From NCBI RefSeq assembly GCF_016862195.1, contig NZ_BOMM01000009.1, positions 124,001 through 188,000 of the forward strand: a stretch of 64,000 nt of DNA, in the 5' to 3' direction. This document shows positions 25,491 through 34,230 of the stretch, in pieces (within the stretch, counting starts at the first letter, position 1; each line of letters opens with the position of its first letter). A program made the position numbers and the translations under genes. Source of the stretch: Paractinoplanes ferrugineus. Lineage in GTDB: Bacteria > Actinomycetota > Actinomycetes > Mycobacteriales > Micromonosporaceae. Below the pieces are notes generated by a model. The model ran no database searches. It saw nothing but the letters and a program-made list of their open reading frames with translations, and was not told where the DNA came from.

Positions 25491-26864
25491 TCAGGCGGCT
25501 GGGAGGTCGTGCCAGGGGCGGCGGCGGGCTGGTTCGGGGTGGAGTGGGGTGTCGGGGAAAGCCGGGAAATCGGGGGCGGCGGGGCGGGGGAGGTCGGTCG
25601 AGTCGGCGTCGGACGGTTGGGGCTGGACCCAGACCGGCTGGTGGTCGGGGGGCGCCCAGGACAGTGCGGGGGCGGTGTGGCCGGTCAGGGCCGGGCGCAC
25701 GCGTTCGGGCGGCACCCAGATGGGCGGCTGGCCCCACCAGATGATCCGCTCGGAGTGCGGTCGGGCGGCGTGGGGTCGGGCGGGGTGCGATCCGGCGGGG
25801 TGTGGTCCGGCGGAGGCGGCGAAGGACGGGGCCAGGGCCGCGGCGCCGGCCGGAACTGCGGCGCCGACTGGGGCTGGGGCTGCGGCGCCGGCTGGGGCTG
25901 CGGCGCCGGCTGGGGCTGCGGCGCCGGCTGGGGCTGCGGCGCCGGCTGGGGCTGCGGGTTTGGCGGCGGGAGTGGGGGCGGCCGGGAGGGCGTGGCGGGT
26001 GGGGGCGGGGTCGAGGGCGGGCTTGCCTTCGGCTGCCAGCACGGTCGAGGCGGTGGCGGGGGCGGTGGCCAGGACGACGGCCATGACGACCACGATCAGG
26101 CCGGCGCCCATCGAGGCCATCTCCCAGCCGGGGCGCACGGTGTCGCCGAGGAAGGAGACGGCGACGGCGGAGGGGGCGATCACCTCGGCGATCCACAGTA
26201 CGGCGGTGACCGGGCCGACCGAGCCGCGCTGCAACGCGTCGGCATAAAGAACCATGCCGGTGACGCCGAAGACGAGCAGGGCGCCGATCAGCGGGGACGT
26301 GACGACGGTGAGCAGGCCCGAGCCCCAGCTGTCGAAGGCACCCGCGGGGAAGGTCAGGGCGCGGCCGACGAGGGCGGCGCCGCCGAGGCAGAGACCGGCG
26401 AAGCCGGCCACCACTCCGGGTGGGGCGAACTTCGTGGCGGCCCAGCCGAGCAGCGCGATCGTGACCGCGGCACCGCAGAACGCCAGCCGCAGCATGCCGG
26501 AGGTCGCCACGGTCTCCTGCGGGCCGGCCGACATGGCCAGCACGGTCAGCGCGATCACCGAGACGGTGACGGCCACGATGTCGATGCCACGCAGTCGGGA
26601 CTTGAGGATCACGCGGGCGGCTACCACCGTGACCGCGAGAGATCCGGCCAGCACCGACTCGACCAGGTAGACGGCCAGTTCACTGAGGGCGACCATCGAG
26701 CAGCCCCAGGCCAGGATGTCGAGGAAGGTGCCGAGAAGGTAGAGCGGGTGGCGGAGCGTCTTGGCCATGCCGGTGCTGCGCTGAGCGCCGACCGCCTGGA
26801 GGATCGAGGCGGCGGCGAACGCGAACGCCCCGAGGATGGTGAGGGCCAGAGCGATCCAGCCCAT
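25491..26864 (-). CDS. DMT/EamA-like multi-spanning membrane protein with proline-rich tail
   Basis: A 457-residue protein. The first 285 residues form about nine or ten membrane segments (MGWIALALTILGAFAFAAASI at the start, a conserved GSVGPVTAVLWIAEVIAPS near the end), as in drug/metabolite transporter relatives of about 280-300 residues. The last 170 residues are cytoplasmic and low-complexity: APAGAA repeats, then His/Pro/Trp-rich sequence. This tail is unusual for the family. The ATG at 26864 begins the first helix; an in-frame GTG at 26873 is also possible. No substrate is indicated. Confidence 0.78.
   Translation of the reverse strand: MGWIALALTILGAFAFAAASILQAVGAQRSTGMAKTLRHPLYLLGTFLDILAWGCSMVALSELAVYLVESVLAGSLAVTVVAARVILKSRLRGIDIVAVTVSVIALTVLAMSAGPQETVATSGMLRLAFCGAAVTIALLGWAATKFAPPGVVAGFAGLCLGGAALVGRALTFPAGAFDSWGSGLLTVVTSPLIGALLVFGVTGMVLYADALQRGSVGPVTAVLWIAEVIAPSAVAVSFLGDTVRPGWEMASMGAGLIVVVMAVVLATAPATASTVLAAEGKPALDPAPTRHALPAAPTPAAKPAAPAGAAAPAGAAAPAGAAAPAGAAAPAPVGAAVPAGAAALAPSFAASAGPHPAGSHPARPHAARPHSERIIWWGQPPIWVPPERVRPALTGHTAPALSWAPPDHQPVWVQPQPSDADSTDLPRPAAPDFPAFPDTPLHPEPARRRPWHDLPAA
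25872..25958. repeat. 18-bp tandem repeat inside the DMT-type gene
   Basis: Four to five copies of GCTGGGGCTGCGGCGCCG, coding for APAGAA on the minus strand, in the cytoplasmic tail. The repeat stays in frame. Confidence 0.8.
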
Positions 26865-26986
26865 GGTGGTCACCGGAACCACCCACAGTGGTCCACTCGG
26901 CTCAGCTTCCCCGAGCTGATATGACGCTGCGTATATTGACCCGTCACACACCGATGGTATGTGGCGGTCATCGATAAGGCGAGGGT

Positions 26987-27655
26987 CTAAACAGGGGTTG
27001 TCACAAGTATCTGACCTGCGTAGGTCTCCGCCAGCACGGCGGCCACGTCAGCCGGCGCCAGCACGGCCGCACCGTCCACCGTGGTGGTTCCGAACTCCGG
27101 GGCCAGCCAGCTGCCGGCCTGCTCGCGTGAGCCGTCCCGGGCGAGGACCACCAGGCGGCATTCCTCCCCCGCCGGCACTCCGGAGATCGTCACGCGCACC
27201 CGCACCCAGCCGGCCGCCGGGGCGACCTCGGCGGTCATGCGCACTCCGGTCGCGGCGACGCTCGCACTGCCGACCCGGGCCGGTGCGGTGTCCGCGACCG
27301 GCGACGGGTCACCGGCGGTGCGGCGGCCGAGCAACAAGCCACCGCCGAGAGCCGCGATCAATACGAGGGCGGCCGCGGCGGCCAGGAGAGTCCGCTTCCG
27401 CCTCGTCTCGCGACGGTGCTCACCTCGTACCTCATCAATCGTCCGGCGGAGCAGAAGATCGCCGCCCGGCGGAGGTCCGTCCAGGAACGCCTCCGGCGGA
27501 AGCTCGCCCAGCGCCTGCTCCATCTCGCGGAGGTCATCGACCTCGCGCCGGCACGGCGCGCATCCGTCGAGATGAGCTCGCACCGAGTCCTGCTCGGAAA
27601 GATCAAGGACGCCGAGGACGTACGCTCCCAGCAGCGCCGTCTCGTGCTCGCTCAC
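26987..27655 (-). CDS. Zinc-binding anti-sigma factor (RskA-like)
   Basis: A 222-residue membrane protein. The N-terminal zinc anti-sigma domain has HLDGCAPC (the HxxxCxxC motif), an amphipathic helix binds the sigma factor, and one membrane segment (TLLAAAAALVLIAALGGGLLLG) follows. The outer RskA-like domain holds strands such as GWVRVRVTISGVPAG and LVVLARDGSR. It would inhibit the sigma factor encoded just upstream, with which its ATG shares four bases (27652-27655). Release would normally need regulated proteolysis. Confidence 0.9.
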   Translation of the reverse strand: MSEHETALLGAYVLGVLDLSEQDSVRAHLDGCAPCRREVDDLREMEQALGELPPEAFLDGPPPGGDLLLRRTIDEVRGEHRRETRRKRTLLAAAAALVLIAALGGGLLLGRRTAGDPSPVADTAPARVGSASVAATGVRMTAEVAPAAGWVRVRVTISGVPAGEECRLVVLARDGSREQAGSWLAPEFGTTTVDGAAVLAPADVAAVLAETYAGQILVTTPV

Positions 27656-28068
27656 CCGGCCACCGCCTCCCGCAGGCGCCGGAGTGCCTGATAGCTGCGT
27701 TCCTTGACGGCACCGGCGGGCACGCCCAGCGACGCGGACGCCTCGGCGACGTCACGGCCCTGGAAGTAGAGGACGTGCAGCACCTCACGATGCTCGGGCG
27801 GCAGCGTCTCGACCGCTCCGAGCAGCTGCAGTGAACCGGTCGCCGGGCCGCCGGCGATCTCGCGGACCGTCGCGAACAGGCTCGCCCGGACCAGGCCACC
27901 GAGGATCTCCGGGTGCAGCCGGGCCCGCAGCAGCACCTCACGCACCACTTCCTCGCCGCGGGCGCGATCGCCGGTCAGCCGGCAGGCGTACGCCAGCAGC
28001 GCCGCCCCGTGCTCCGCGTAGATCCGCCGGACCAACGCCTCGTCGGCGGCACCGTCCCGCCGGCTCAC
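27652..28068 (-). CDS. ECF RNA polymerase sigma factor (short)
   Basis: A 138-residue ECF sigma factor. Region 2 (YAEHGAALLAYACRLTGDRARGEEVVREVLLRA) is compact, and region 4 (LPPEHREVLHVLYFQGRDVAEASASLGVPAGAVKERSYQALR) is intact. It is shorter than most ECF factors (about 170-190) because the linker is brief. It overlaps the propeller gene upstream by GTGA and the anti-sigma gene downstream by four bases. The three genes therefore form one translationally coupled unit. Confidence 0.9.
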   Translation of the reverse strand: MSRRDGAADEALVRRIYAEHGAALLAYACRLTGDRARGEEVVREVLLRARLHPEILGGLVRASLFATVREIAGGPATGSLQLLGAVETLPPEHREVLHVLYFQGRDVAEASASLGVPAGAVKERSYQALRRLREAVAG

Positions 28069-29813
28069 TCCCCCACCCGCAGCACCGAGATCGTGCCGTC
28101 GTCGCCGTTCGACACATAGGCGAACCGGCCGTCGGGTGACATCCCGATCGTTCGCGGGCTCCTGCCGACCTTGACCGTCGCCGTGACCTTGCCGCTGCCC
28201 GAATCCAGCACCGAGATCGTGTTGTCCCCCTCGTTGACCGTGTAGCCGTGTTTGCCGTCGGCGGAGAACGCCACGCTCTGCGGCGCCTTGCCGACCGGGA
28301 ACGGCCCGGTGCGCTTCAGCGTGACCGCGTCGATCAGGTTGACCGCGTCGGCCTCGTACCCGGCGACCAGCACCCGGCGGCCGTCCGGCGAGACCGCGAT
28401 GCTGTGCGGCGCCCTGCTCACCGGGATGGACCCGATGAACTTGTCGGATCGCAGGTCGATCACCGCGACCGCGTTGGACTCGTGGTTGGCGGTGAACGCC
28501 CGCATCAGGTCACCGGAGAAGCCGATCGCGTGCGGGTTGCGCGGCACCGTGACGCTGCCGAGCTCCTTCTGGTCGCCGGCGGCGTAGACCTCGAGCCGGC
28601 CCTCGCTGTGGATCGGGACCCAGACCCGGCCGTCCGGGCCGACCGACAACGCGTACGGCATGAGGCCGCTCGTCAGGTAGCGGACCTCGCGGGTGGCGGC
28701 GTCGATCACGGCCACGCCGCTGCCGCTCAGCGCCGTGTCGTACATCGAGACGAACACCTTGGCCCCGTCGCGCGACACCGACACGAACCGTGGGGTGTTC
28801 CGCAGCGTCACTTCGCTCACCTTGCGGGTGGCGGTGTCGACGATGGACACCACCTTGGCCCCCTGGTCGGCCACGTAGACGGTGCCGCCGTCGGGGGCGA
28901 CGGCCACCCCTTCGGGCTCGGCGCCGGCCTTGACCGTGGCCACCCACGACGGCTTGTCGAGGCTCGTGACCCGCCGCGCCAGCGCCTCTTTCGTGATCGT
29001 CGCACCGGGCGCCGGACCCGCGTTCTCGGCCGGCCCGGCGCTTTCCGGCGGCCCGGCAGTTTCGGCCGGGGCCGAGGCGGTGGGCAGCGGGCCGATCACC
29101 GCGGTGCGGCTGCTGTCGGCATCCGGCCCGACCAGCGCCCACGCGACACCTACCCCACCCAGCACGACGAGCGCGGTCAACCCGGCGATCAGCACCGCCC
29201 CACCGAAGCGGCGTCTCGGCGCCGCCGGCGGCAGCACCGTCACCCGCGACGGGCCGTAGGCGGCCGGGTTGGCGGTGGCGTTGACGGCGCGCAGCTGCGC
29301 CTCGACAGCGGCCCGGTCGACCGGCCCGCGCACCGTCACCGCGACCTGGCCGGTGACCCGCACCTCGGCCCACCCGGCCGGCCCGCGCACCGTCACCGAA
29401 CCGTCCAGCCACTCGGTGCGAGGCTGCCACAGGACACGCAGCTGGCGGCCGGCGAGCATGGCACGCAAGCCCGCTCCGGAGACGGTGACGGTGGCACTCG
29501 CGAGGGCCAGCGGCGGCCCGTCTACCAGCACGTCGGCCACCACCCGCGGGGTGCCGGGCGCCAGCTGTCCGAAGTCGACCCGATCGGGCCGCACCCGGAT
29601 CGCGGTGCGTTCGAGAACCGTGGCCGCGGCCACCGAAACGGCCCGGCTGTCGTCCTGGGTGAGGCGTTCGAGGGCGGCCCGCGCGGCCGCCGCCAGGCCG
29701 AGATCGTGACCGCCGGCGAGGCGGCCCAACTCGTCCACACCGGTCAGCCGGGTCTCCCGGATCGGGCTGTCGATCTCGGTGAGCACATGTGTCGGCAGGC
29801 TGATATCGGTCAT
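28065..29813 (-). CDS. Membrane-anchored YVTN-family beta-propeller protein
   Basis: A 582-residue protein with three parts. The cytoplasmic N-terminus (about 1-190) has helical repeats (LAAAARAALERLTQDDSRAVSVAAATVLE) and then an Ig-like or adhesive strand region. A single membrane segment (AVLIAGLTALVVLGGVGVAWAL) follows. The outer beta propeller has seven YVTN-type blades: GVAVAPDGGTVYVADQG, SIAVSPDGRRVLVAG, TIGMSPDGRFAYVSNG and others. It is the first gene of the coupled sigma/anti-sigma cluster, suggesting a sensor that binds a ligand outside and signals to the anti-sigma factor. The start lacks a ribosome binding site. Confidence 0.85.
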   Translation of the reverse strand: MTDISLPTHVLTEIDSPIRETRLTGVDELGRLAGGHDLGLAAAARAALERLTQDDSRAVSVAAATVLERTAIRVRPDRVDFGQLAPGTPRVVADVLVDGPPLALASATVTVSGAGLRAMLAGRQLRVLWQPRTEWLDGSVTVRGPAGWAEVRVTGQVAVTVRGPVDRAAVEAQLRAVNATANPAAYGPSRVTVLPPAAPRRRFGGAVLIAGLTALVVLGGVGVAWALVGPDADSSRTAVIGPLPTASAPAETAGPPESAGPAENAGPAPGATITKEALARRVTSLDKPSWVATVKAGAEPEGVAVAPDGGTVYVADQGAKVVSIVDTATRKVSEVTLRNTPRFVSVSRDGAKVFVSMYDTALSGSGVAVIDAATREVRYLTSGLMPYALSVGPDGRVWVPIHSEGRLEVYAAGDQKELGSVTVPRNPHAIGFSGDLMRAFTANHESNAVAVIDLRSDKFIGSIPVSRAPHSIAVSPDGRRVLVAGYEADAVNLIDAVTLKRTGPFPVGKAPQSVAFSADGKHGYTVNEGDNTISVLDSGSGKVTATVKVGRSPRTIGMSPDGRFAYVSNGDDGTISVLRVGE

Positions 29814-30001
29814 GGCTCAGGTAGCCCGTGGGTTGGATAGTCCATGGCTCAGATAACTAAGAACTGTCATCACTCACCGTGTCCCCGCGATCATCATGCA
29901 GTGACATTGAGGATCAGCGTAACCCGCCGCGCAAGACCGGCATCAATCGAAGCGTGGCGGTAAGCCGCCGCCGGCCGGGTGTCGGCCGGTCGCTGATCCC
30001 G

Positions 30002-31132
30002 CTAAGCCCCGGCGACGACGGTCGCGCGTAGGCGTTCGACAGCATCGGCGCGAGCGCCGGAAAGCGCCGGCTGAGCGAACGCCGTGGCCGGACGCACCGG
30101 GGCCGGTCGGGGCAGGTCGGCCACGGCGGCGCGAATGTTCTCCAGCAAGGCGGGACCCCACGCGCCACCGAGAACGATCAAGCCCGGGTCGGCGAGGGTG
30201 ACCGCCGCCGCGACGACCCCGGCGACCGCCCGGCCGATCACCTGCCGGGTGGACTCGTCCGCGGCGAGCAGGCGCTCGACGTCGATCGCGGTGGAGCCCT
30301 CCTGACGCAGCCCGAGCTGAGCGAAGACCTCGACGAACGGGACGGCACGCCGGTCCGGCCCGACCGTGAGCAGGTGGGCGATCTCCCCGGCCAGCCCGGC
30401 GCTGCCCCGCCGCACCTCGCCGGCGCCGACGATCGCGCAACCGAGCCCGCGCCCGAGGAACAGGTAGGCGAACTCGTCGCCCGCGTTCTCCCGCTCCGCG
30501 CGCGCCGCCCAGTTGACATCGTTGTCGACCACCACCGGCCCGCCGACGTACGCGCCGACGATCGCCATCGGGTCGAGATCCCCGACCAGGAAGGGCGAGT
30601 CGGGCAGGTGGACGAGCCGCCCAGTGCCCCGATCGACCGGATCAGCCGCACTCACCACCGCCAGCCGCGGTCGCCCACCCCGCCCCGCCGGCCCGACCGG
30701 CCCGGCTACTTCGGCCGGCCGAGCTGCTTCGGTCGGCCCGGCCGCTTCGGTGACGACGTCGCGCAGCGTGGACGCGACCTGGTCCGGGCGCACCGGGCGC
30801 TCGGCTCGGCGGACGGTGTCGCCGTAGGCGTCGACCACCTCGGCCACCACGCCCTCGGGCGCGATGCTCACCGCCAGGGCGGTGCCGACGGACGGGGCCA
30901 GCGAATAGTACGAGCCGACGCGCCCCCGGCCCCGGCCGCCCGGGGTGCGTTCGCCGGTGTCGGCCAGCAGGCCGCGCTCGGTGAGCCGGCGGACGCTCTC
31001 ACCGGCCGTGGGTTTCGAGATGCCGACCTCGGCGGCCAGCTCGGCCCGGGTCAGGCGACGGTGCCGCATCAGGGCATGGAGCACGTGCTCGTCGGTCCGG
31101 GAGCGGAGAAGGTCCAGCGCGGGCTTGGCCAC
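30002..31132 (-). CDS. ROK-family transcriptional repressor
   Basis: A 376-residue protein with an N-terminal winged helix (LTRAELAAEVGISKPTAGESVRRL) and a C-terminal ROK/sugar-kinase fold. The latter includes a DNDVNWAARAE motif, AYLFLGRGLGCAIV and the late ILGGAWGP block. The zinc-binding Cys cluster of classical NagC/Mlc proteins is reduced, so it may be a regulator without kinase activity. It is transcribed away from the DUF1479 dioxygenase across an 89-base gap and probably controls it. GTG start with a weak ribosome binding site. Confidence 0.88.
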   Translation of the reverse strand: MAKPALDLLRSRTDEHVLHALMRHRRLTRAELAAEVGISKPTAGESVRRLTERGLLADTGERTPGGRGRGRVGSYYSLAPSVGTALAVSIAPEGVVAEVVDAYGDTVRRAERPVRPDQVASTLRDVVTEAAGPTEAARPAEVAGPVGPAGRGGRPRLAVVSAADPVDRGTGRLVHLPDSPFLVGDLDPMAIVGAYVGGPVVVDNDVNWAARAERENAGDEFAYLFLGRGLGCAIVGAGEVRRGSAGLAGEIAHLLTVGPDRRAVPFVEVFAQLGLRQEGSTAIDVERLLAADESTRQVIGRAVAGVVAAAVTLADPGLIVLGGAWGPALLENIRAAVADLPRPAPVRPATAFAQPALSGARADAVERLRATVVAGA

Positions 31133-31221
31133 ATGCCAATTCTAGTAAGGGCTCTTGCCTGGAAAGCGGGTGGGACCTACTGTCAGTTTCAAGTAAGGAG
31201 AGCTGACTAGAAGGAGTAGCC
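31133..31221. promoter_or_regulatory. Divergent promoter region of the ROK regulator and dioxygenase
   Basis: An 89-base gap. The near-identical elements CTAGTAAGG (31143) and CAAGTAAGG (31191) lie 48 bases apart in the same orientation and are good candidates for operator half-sites of the ROK regulator. Confidence 0.4.
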
Positions 31222-32484
31222 GTGGCCCTGCCGCACTGGGAAGCGACCCCCGACGACCTCCTGGGCGCCACCCGCCAGATCAAGGCCGCCCTGCGGGACC
31301 GCATCGCCGCCTCCGGTCGCACCGTCGAGCAGGTGTTCGCCGTCGTCGAGCGCCGGGTGCAGGCCGCCGTCGACGAGATCACCGCCGCGCGGCGGGCCGG
31401 TGAGAGCATCTGGCCGGAGCTCGACTACGCCGACCTCGCGGCCGGCCGCGTCCCCGCCGGGGAGCTGGCCAAGCTGCGCAAACGGGGCTGCCTCGTGGTG
31501 CGCGGTCACTTCGAGCGCGAGCAGGCCCGGCAATGGGATGCCGACATCGTCGACTACGTGGAGAGCAATCACTTCTTCGAGAACTACCGCGGCCCCGGCG
31601 ACGACTTCTTCGGCAGTGTCGGGTCGAAGCCGGAGATCTACCCGATCTACTGGTCGCCCGCACAGATGCAGGCACGGCAGAGCGACCGGATGGCCACCGT
31701 GCAGGCATTTCTCAACCGGCAGTGGAAGTTCGAATCGCACGGCACGCGGTGGTTCGATCCTGATCGCGACTCGCTCTATCCCGACCGGATCCGGCGGCGG
31801 CCCGCGGGCGCCGACTCCGCCGGGCTCGGCACCCACCTCGATCCCGGCACGCTCGACCTGTGGATGACCCGGGCCTATCAGCGGGCGTTCCGGCACCTGT
31901 TCGACGGCGACGTCGAGGCGTACGACCCGTGGGACGCCGCCCACCGCACGTCCGGCCCGCAATATCCGGGCACCACGATGTGCTCGGCGTTCCGCACGTT
32001 CCAGGGCTGGACCGCGCTCTCCGACATGGACCATGACCAGGGCGTGCTGCACACGGTGCCGATCCCGGAAGCGATGGCCTACCTGATGCTGCGGCCGCTG
32101 CTGCCCGACGTCCCCGACGACGACATGTGCGGGGTCACCGTCAACCAGGTCTTCCCGGCCGGGCACAAATGGCATTCCCCGCTGCTGGAGGCGCTCTCCG
32201 GCATTCCCGACGTGCGGGCCGGCGACTCGGTCTGGTGGCACTGCGACATGATCCACAGCGTCGCGCCGGTCGAGGCCCAGAAGGGCTGGGGCAACGTGAT
32301 GTACATCCCGGCCGCGCCGTGGTGCCCGCGCAACGAGCAATATGCGTCGTCGGTGCGCGACGCCTTCGCCAAGGGTGAGAGCCCGTCCGACTTCCCGGCC
32401 GAGCATTACGAGCGCGAATGGCCCAACCGGTTCCGGACGAGCGACCTCAATCCGATCGGCCGCCGGGGTCTCGGCCTCGACTGA
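31222..32484 (+). CDS. DUF1479 / YbiU-type Fe(II) dioxygenase-like protein
   Basis: A 420-residue cytoplasmic protein of the DUF1479 family (E. coli YbiU), a 2-oxoglutarate/Fe(II) dioxygenase-like fold. Probable iron ligands are His and Asp in GTHLDPGTLDLWM and the late His in WHCDMIHSVAP, with QGVLHTVPIP and the Arg region following. The substrate of the family is unknown. The GTG at 31222 has a perfect AAGGAG 5 bases upstream. It is divergent from the ROK regulator, and its 3' end overlaps the converging TetR gene by 38 bases. Confidence 0.85.
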   Translation: MALPHWEATPDDLLGATRQIKAALRDRIAASGRTVEQVFAVVERRVQAAVDEITAARRAGESIWPELDYADLAAGRVPAGELAKLRKRGCLVVRGHFEREQARQWDADIVDYVESNHFFENYRGPGDDFFGSVGSKPEIYPIYWSPAQMQARQSDRMATVQAFLNRQWKFESHGTRWFDPDRDSLYPDRIRRRPAGADSAGLGTHLDPGTLDLWMTRAYQRAFRHLFDGDVEAYDPWDAAHRTSGPQYPGTTMCSAFRTFQGWTALSDMDHDQGVLHTVPIPEAMAYLMLRPLLPDVPDDDMCGVTVNQVFPAGHKWHSPLLEALSGIPDVRAGDSVWWHCDMIHSVAPVEAQKGWGNVMYIPAAPWCPRNEQYASSVRDAFAKGESPSDFPAEHYEREWPNRFRTSDLNPIGRRGLGLD

Positions 32485-33229
32485 TCCGTGCCGCCACCCC
32501 GTCGAGCAGGCACGACAGGCCGAATTCGAAGGCTCGGGCCGGATCGCCCGCGGCGTTGTACTCCTCGCCGGCGGCGGCTCCGACCCGGGTCGCGGTCGGC
32601 GTGGCGGCCGGGTCGAGCACCCGCTCCAGCACCGGTCCGGCCTGCTCCCACCACTGCTCGTCGGTGAGGCCGGTGCGCTGGGCCACCAGGGTGGCCGAGA
32701 CGGCGGTACGCGCGGCGCCGTGCACATAGTCGCCGACCAGCTGGACGACCAGGTCCATCTCGAGGTCGGTCAGCCCGATGCCGTCGATGGCGCGCAGCTC
32801 GTGGTCGTATTTGGCGATCAGATGCGGGCCGAGCGGCGGCCGGCTCGTCGCGACCTGCAACAGCCAGGGGTGGCGTAGGTAGAGATTCCAGTTCTCCCGG
32901 GCCACCCGCTCCACCCGGCCGCGCCATCCGGTGACGCCGTCGAAGGTCAACGGCACCTCACCGAGCACGGTGTCGAGCATCAGGTCGATCAGCTCACCCT
33001 TGCCGGGCACGTACGTGTAGAGCGACATCGCGCTGACCCCGACCCGGTCGGCGACCTTGCGCATGGACAGTGCGGGCAGCCCGTCGGCGTCGGCCAGGGC
33101 GATGGCCGCCGCGGCGATCTCGGCGACGGTGAACCGGGGCTTCGGGCCGGGACGACGGCCGGGCTCGAGGCCCCAGAGCAGCTCGATGCTGCGGCGCGGG
33201 TCGCCGCCACCGGTGAAGTCGGTAGTCAC
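32447..33229 (-). CDS. TetR-family repressor, probable regulator of the ABC exporter
   Basis: A 260-residue TetR/AcrR protein. The DNA-binding domain is IAAAAIALADADGLPALSMRKVADRVGVSAMSLYTYVPGKGELIDLMLD (about 36-85), followed by the larger ligand-binding domain of the TetR class-C type often paired with drug exporters. The gene faces the DrrAB-like exporter across an 80-base gap containing a long inverted repeat. This arrangement predicts control of both itself and the exporter. It converges with and slightly overlaps the dioxygenase gene. Confidence 0.92.
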   Translation of the reverse strand: MTTDFTGGGDPRRSIELLWGLEPGRRPGPKPRFTVAEIAAAAIALADADGLPALSMRKVADRVGVSAMSLYTYVPGKGELIDLMLDTVLGEVPLTFDGVTGWRGRVERVARENWNLYLRHPWLLQVATSRPPLGPHLIAKYDHELRAIDGIGLTDLEMDLVVQLVGDYVHGAARTAVSATLVAQRTGLTDEQWWEQAGPVLERVLDPAATPTATRVGAAAGEEYNAAGDPARAFEFGLSCLLDGVAARISRGRDPGGRSD

Positions 33230-33237
33230 ACGAACAC

Positions 33238-33295
33238 CTTACGGCGTACGGAGTGTGGTTATACTGGCGGCGCCACCAACTCCGTACGCTGTAAG
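33238..33295. promoter_or_regulatory. TetR operator pair between regulator and exporter
   Basis: 17-base arms CTTACGGCGTACGGAGT (33238-33254) and its complement with one mismatch (33279-33295), 24 bases apart. Each arm contains a TACG-CGTA type core. A TATACT element at 33260-33265 lies between them and may be a -10 box. Confidence 0.8.
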
Positions 33296-33309
33296 GTGAT
33301 AGGAGCACG

Positions 33310-34230
33310 ATGCGCGGACCCGCAATCGAAGCAACCGGATTGACCAGGCGTTTCCGGGACACGACAGCCCTCGACCACGTCGACCTGTCGGTCCCCGCCG
33401 GCACTGTGCACGGGCTGCTCGGGCCCAACGGCGCCGGCAAGACCACCGCCGTGCGAATCCTCAGCACCCTGCTGCGACCCGACGCCGGCACCGCTCGGGT
33501 GGCCGGGCACGACGTCGTCCGCGAGGCCGACCGGGTGCGCGCCCGGATCGGCCTGGTCGGCCAGCGGGCCGCCGTCGACGAGGAGCTCAGCGGCCGGCAG
33601 AACCTGGAGATGTTCGGCCGTCTGCACCACCTCGGGGGGCCGGCCGCCCGGCGCCGGGCGGCCGCGCTGCTCGACCGGTTCGACCTGGCCACGGCCGCCG
33701 ACAAGCCCGCCTCGACATATTCCGGTGGCATGCGCCGGCGCCTCGACCTGGCGGCCGGTCTGCTCATCGGCCCGGCCGTGCTGTTCCTCGACGAGCCGAC
33801 CATCGGCCTCGACCCGCGCGGCCGCAACGAGGTGTGGCGGGAGATCCGCGCCCTCGTCGCCGACGGCACGACGGTGCTGCTGACCACGCAATACCTGGAG
33901 GAGGCCGACCAACTCGCCGATGGTCTCACGGTGCTCGACCACGGCCGGGTGATCGCCGCCGGCACCCCCGACGAGCTCAAGGGCGCCGACCACCTCGACG
34001 TCGTGGTCCGCGCCGCCGAGCAGGTGGCGAAGGCGGCCGAGCTGCTGGCCCGGATCGGCACCGGCGAACCGCGGATCGATCCCGACCAGCGGCGGGTGAG
34101 CGTGGCGATCGCCGACCGGGTGGCCGCCCTGACCTCGGCCGCCCGCGAACTGACCGACGTCGAGGACATCTCGCTACGCCGTCCGACGCTCGACGAGGCG
34201 TTCCTGCAACTGACGGGAAAAGGCCGATGA
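33310..34230 (+). CDS. ABC exporter ATP-binding protein (DrrA-like)
   Basis: A 306-residue ATPase of the daunorubicin-resistance/DrrA type. Walker [10 protein letters not shown], signature [10 protein letters not shown], Walker [12 protein letters not shown] and the switch His region [13 protein letters not shown] are complete. The C-terminal DrrA extension ([17 protein letters not shown]: [12 protein letters not shown]) is present. With the permease that overlaps its stop (ATGA) it should form a heterotetrameric exporter for a hydrophobic compound. It is controlled from the divergent TetR operator. Confidence 0.95.
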   Translation: MRGPAIEATGLTRRFRDTTALDHVDLSVPAGTVHGLLGPNGAGKTTAVRILSTLLRPDAGTARVAGHDVVREADRVRARIGLVGQRAAVDEELSGRQNLEMFGRLHHLGGPAARRRAAALLDRFDLATAADKPASTYSGGMRRRLDLAAGLLIGPAVLFLDEPTIGLDPRGRNEVWREIRALVADGTTVLLTTQYLEEADQLADGLTVLDHGRVIAAGTPDELKGADHLDVVVRAAEQVAKAAELLARIGTGEPRIDPDQRRVSVAIADRVAALTSAARELTDVEDISLRRPTLDEAFLQLTGKGR

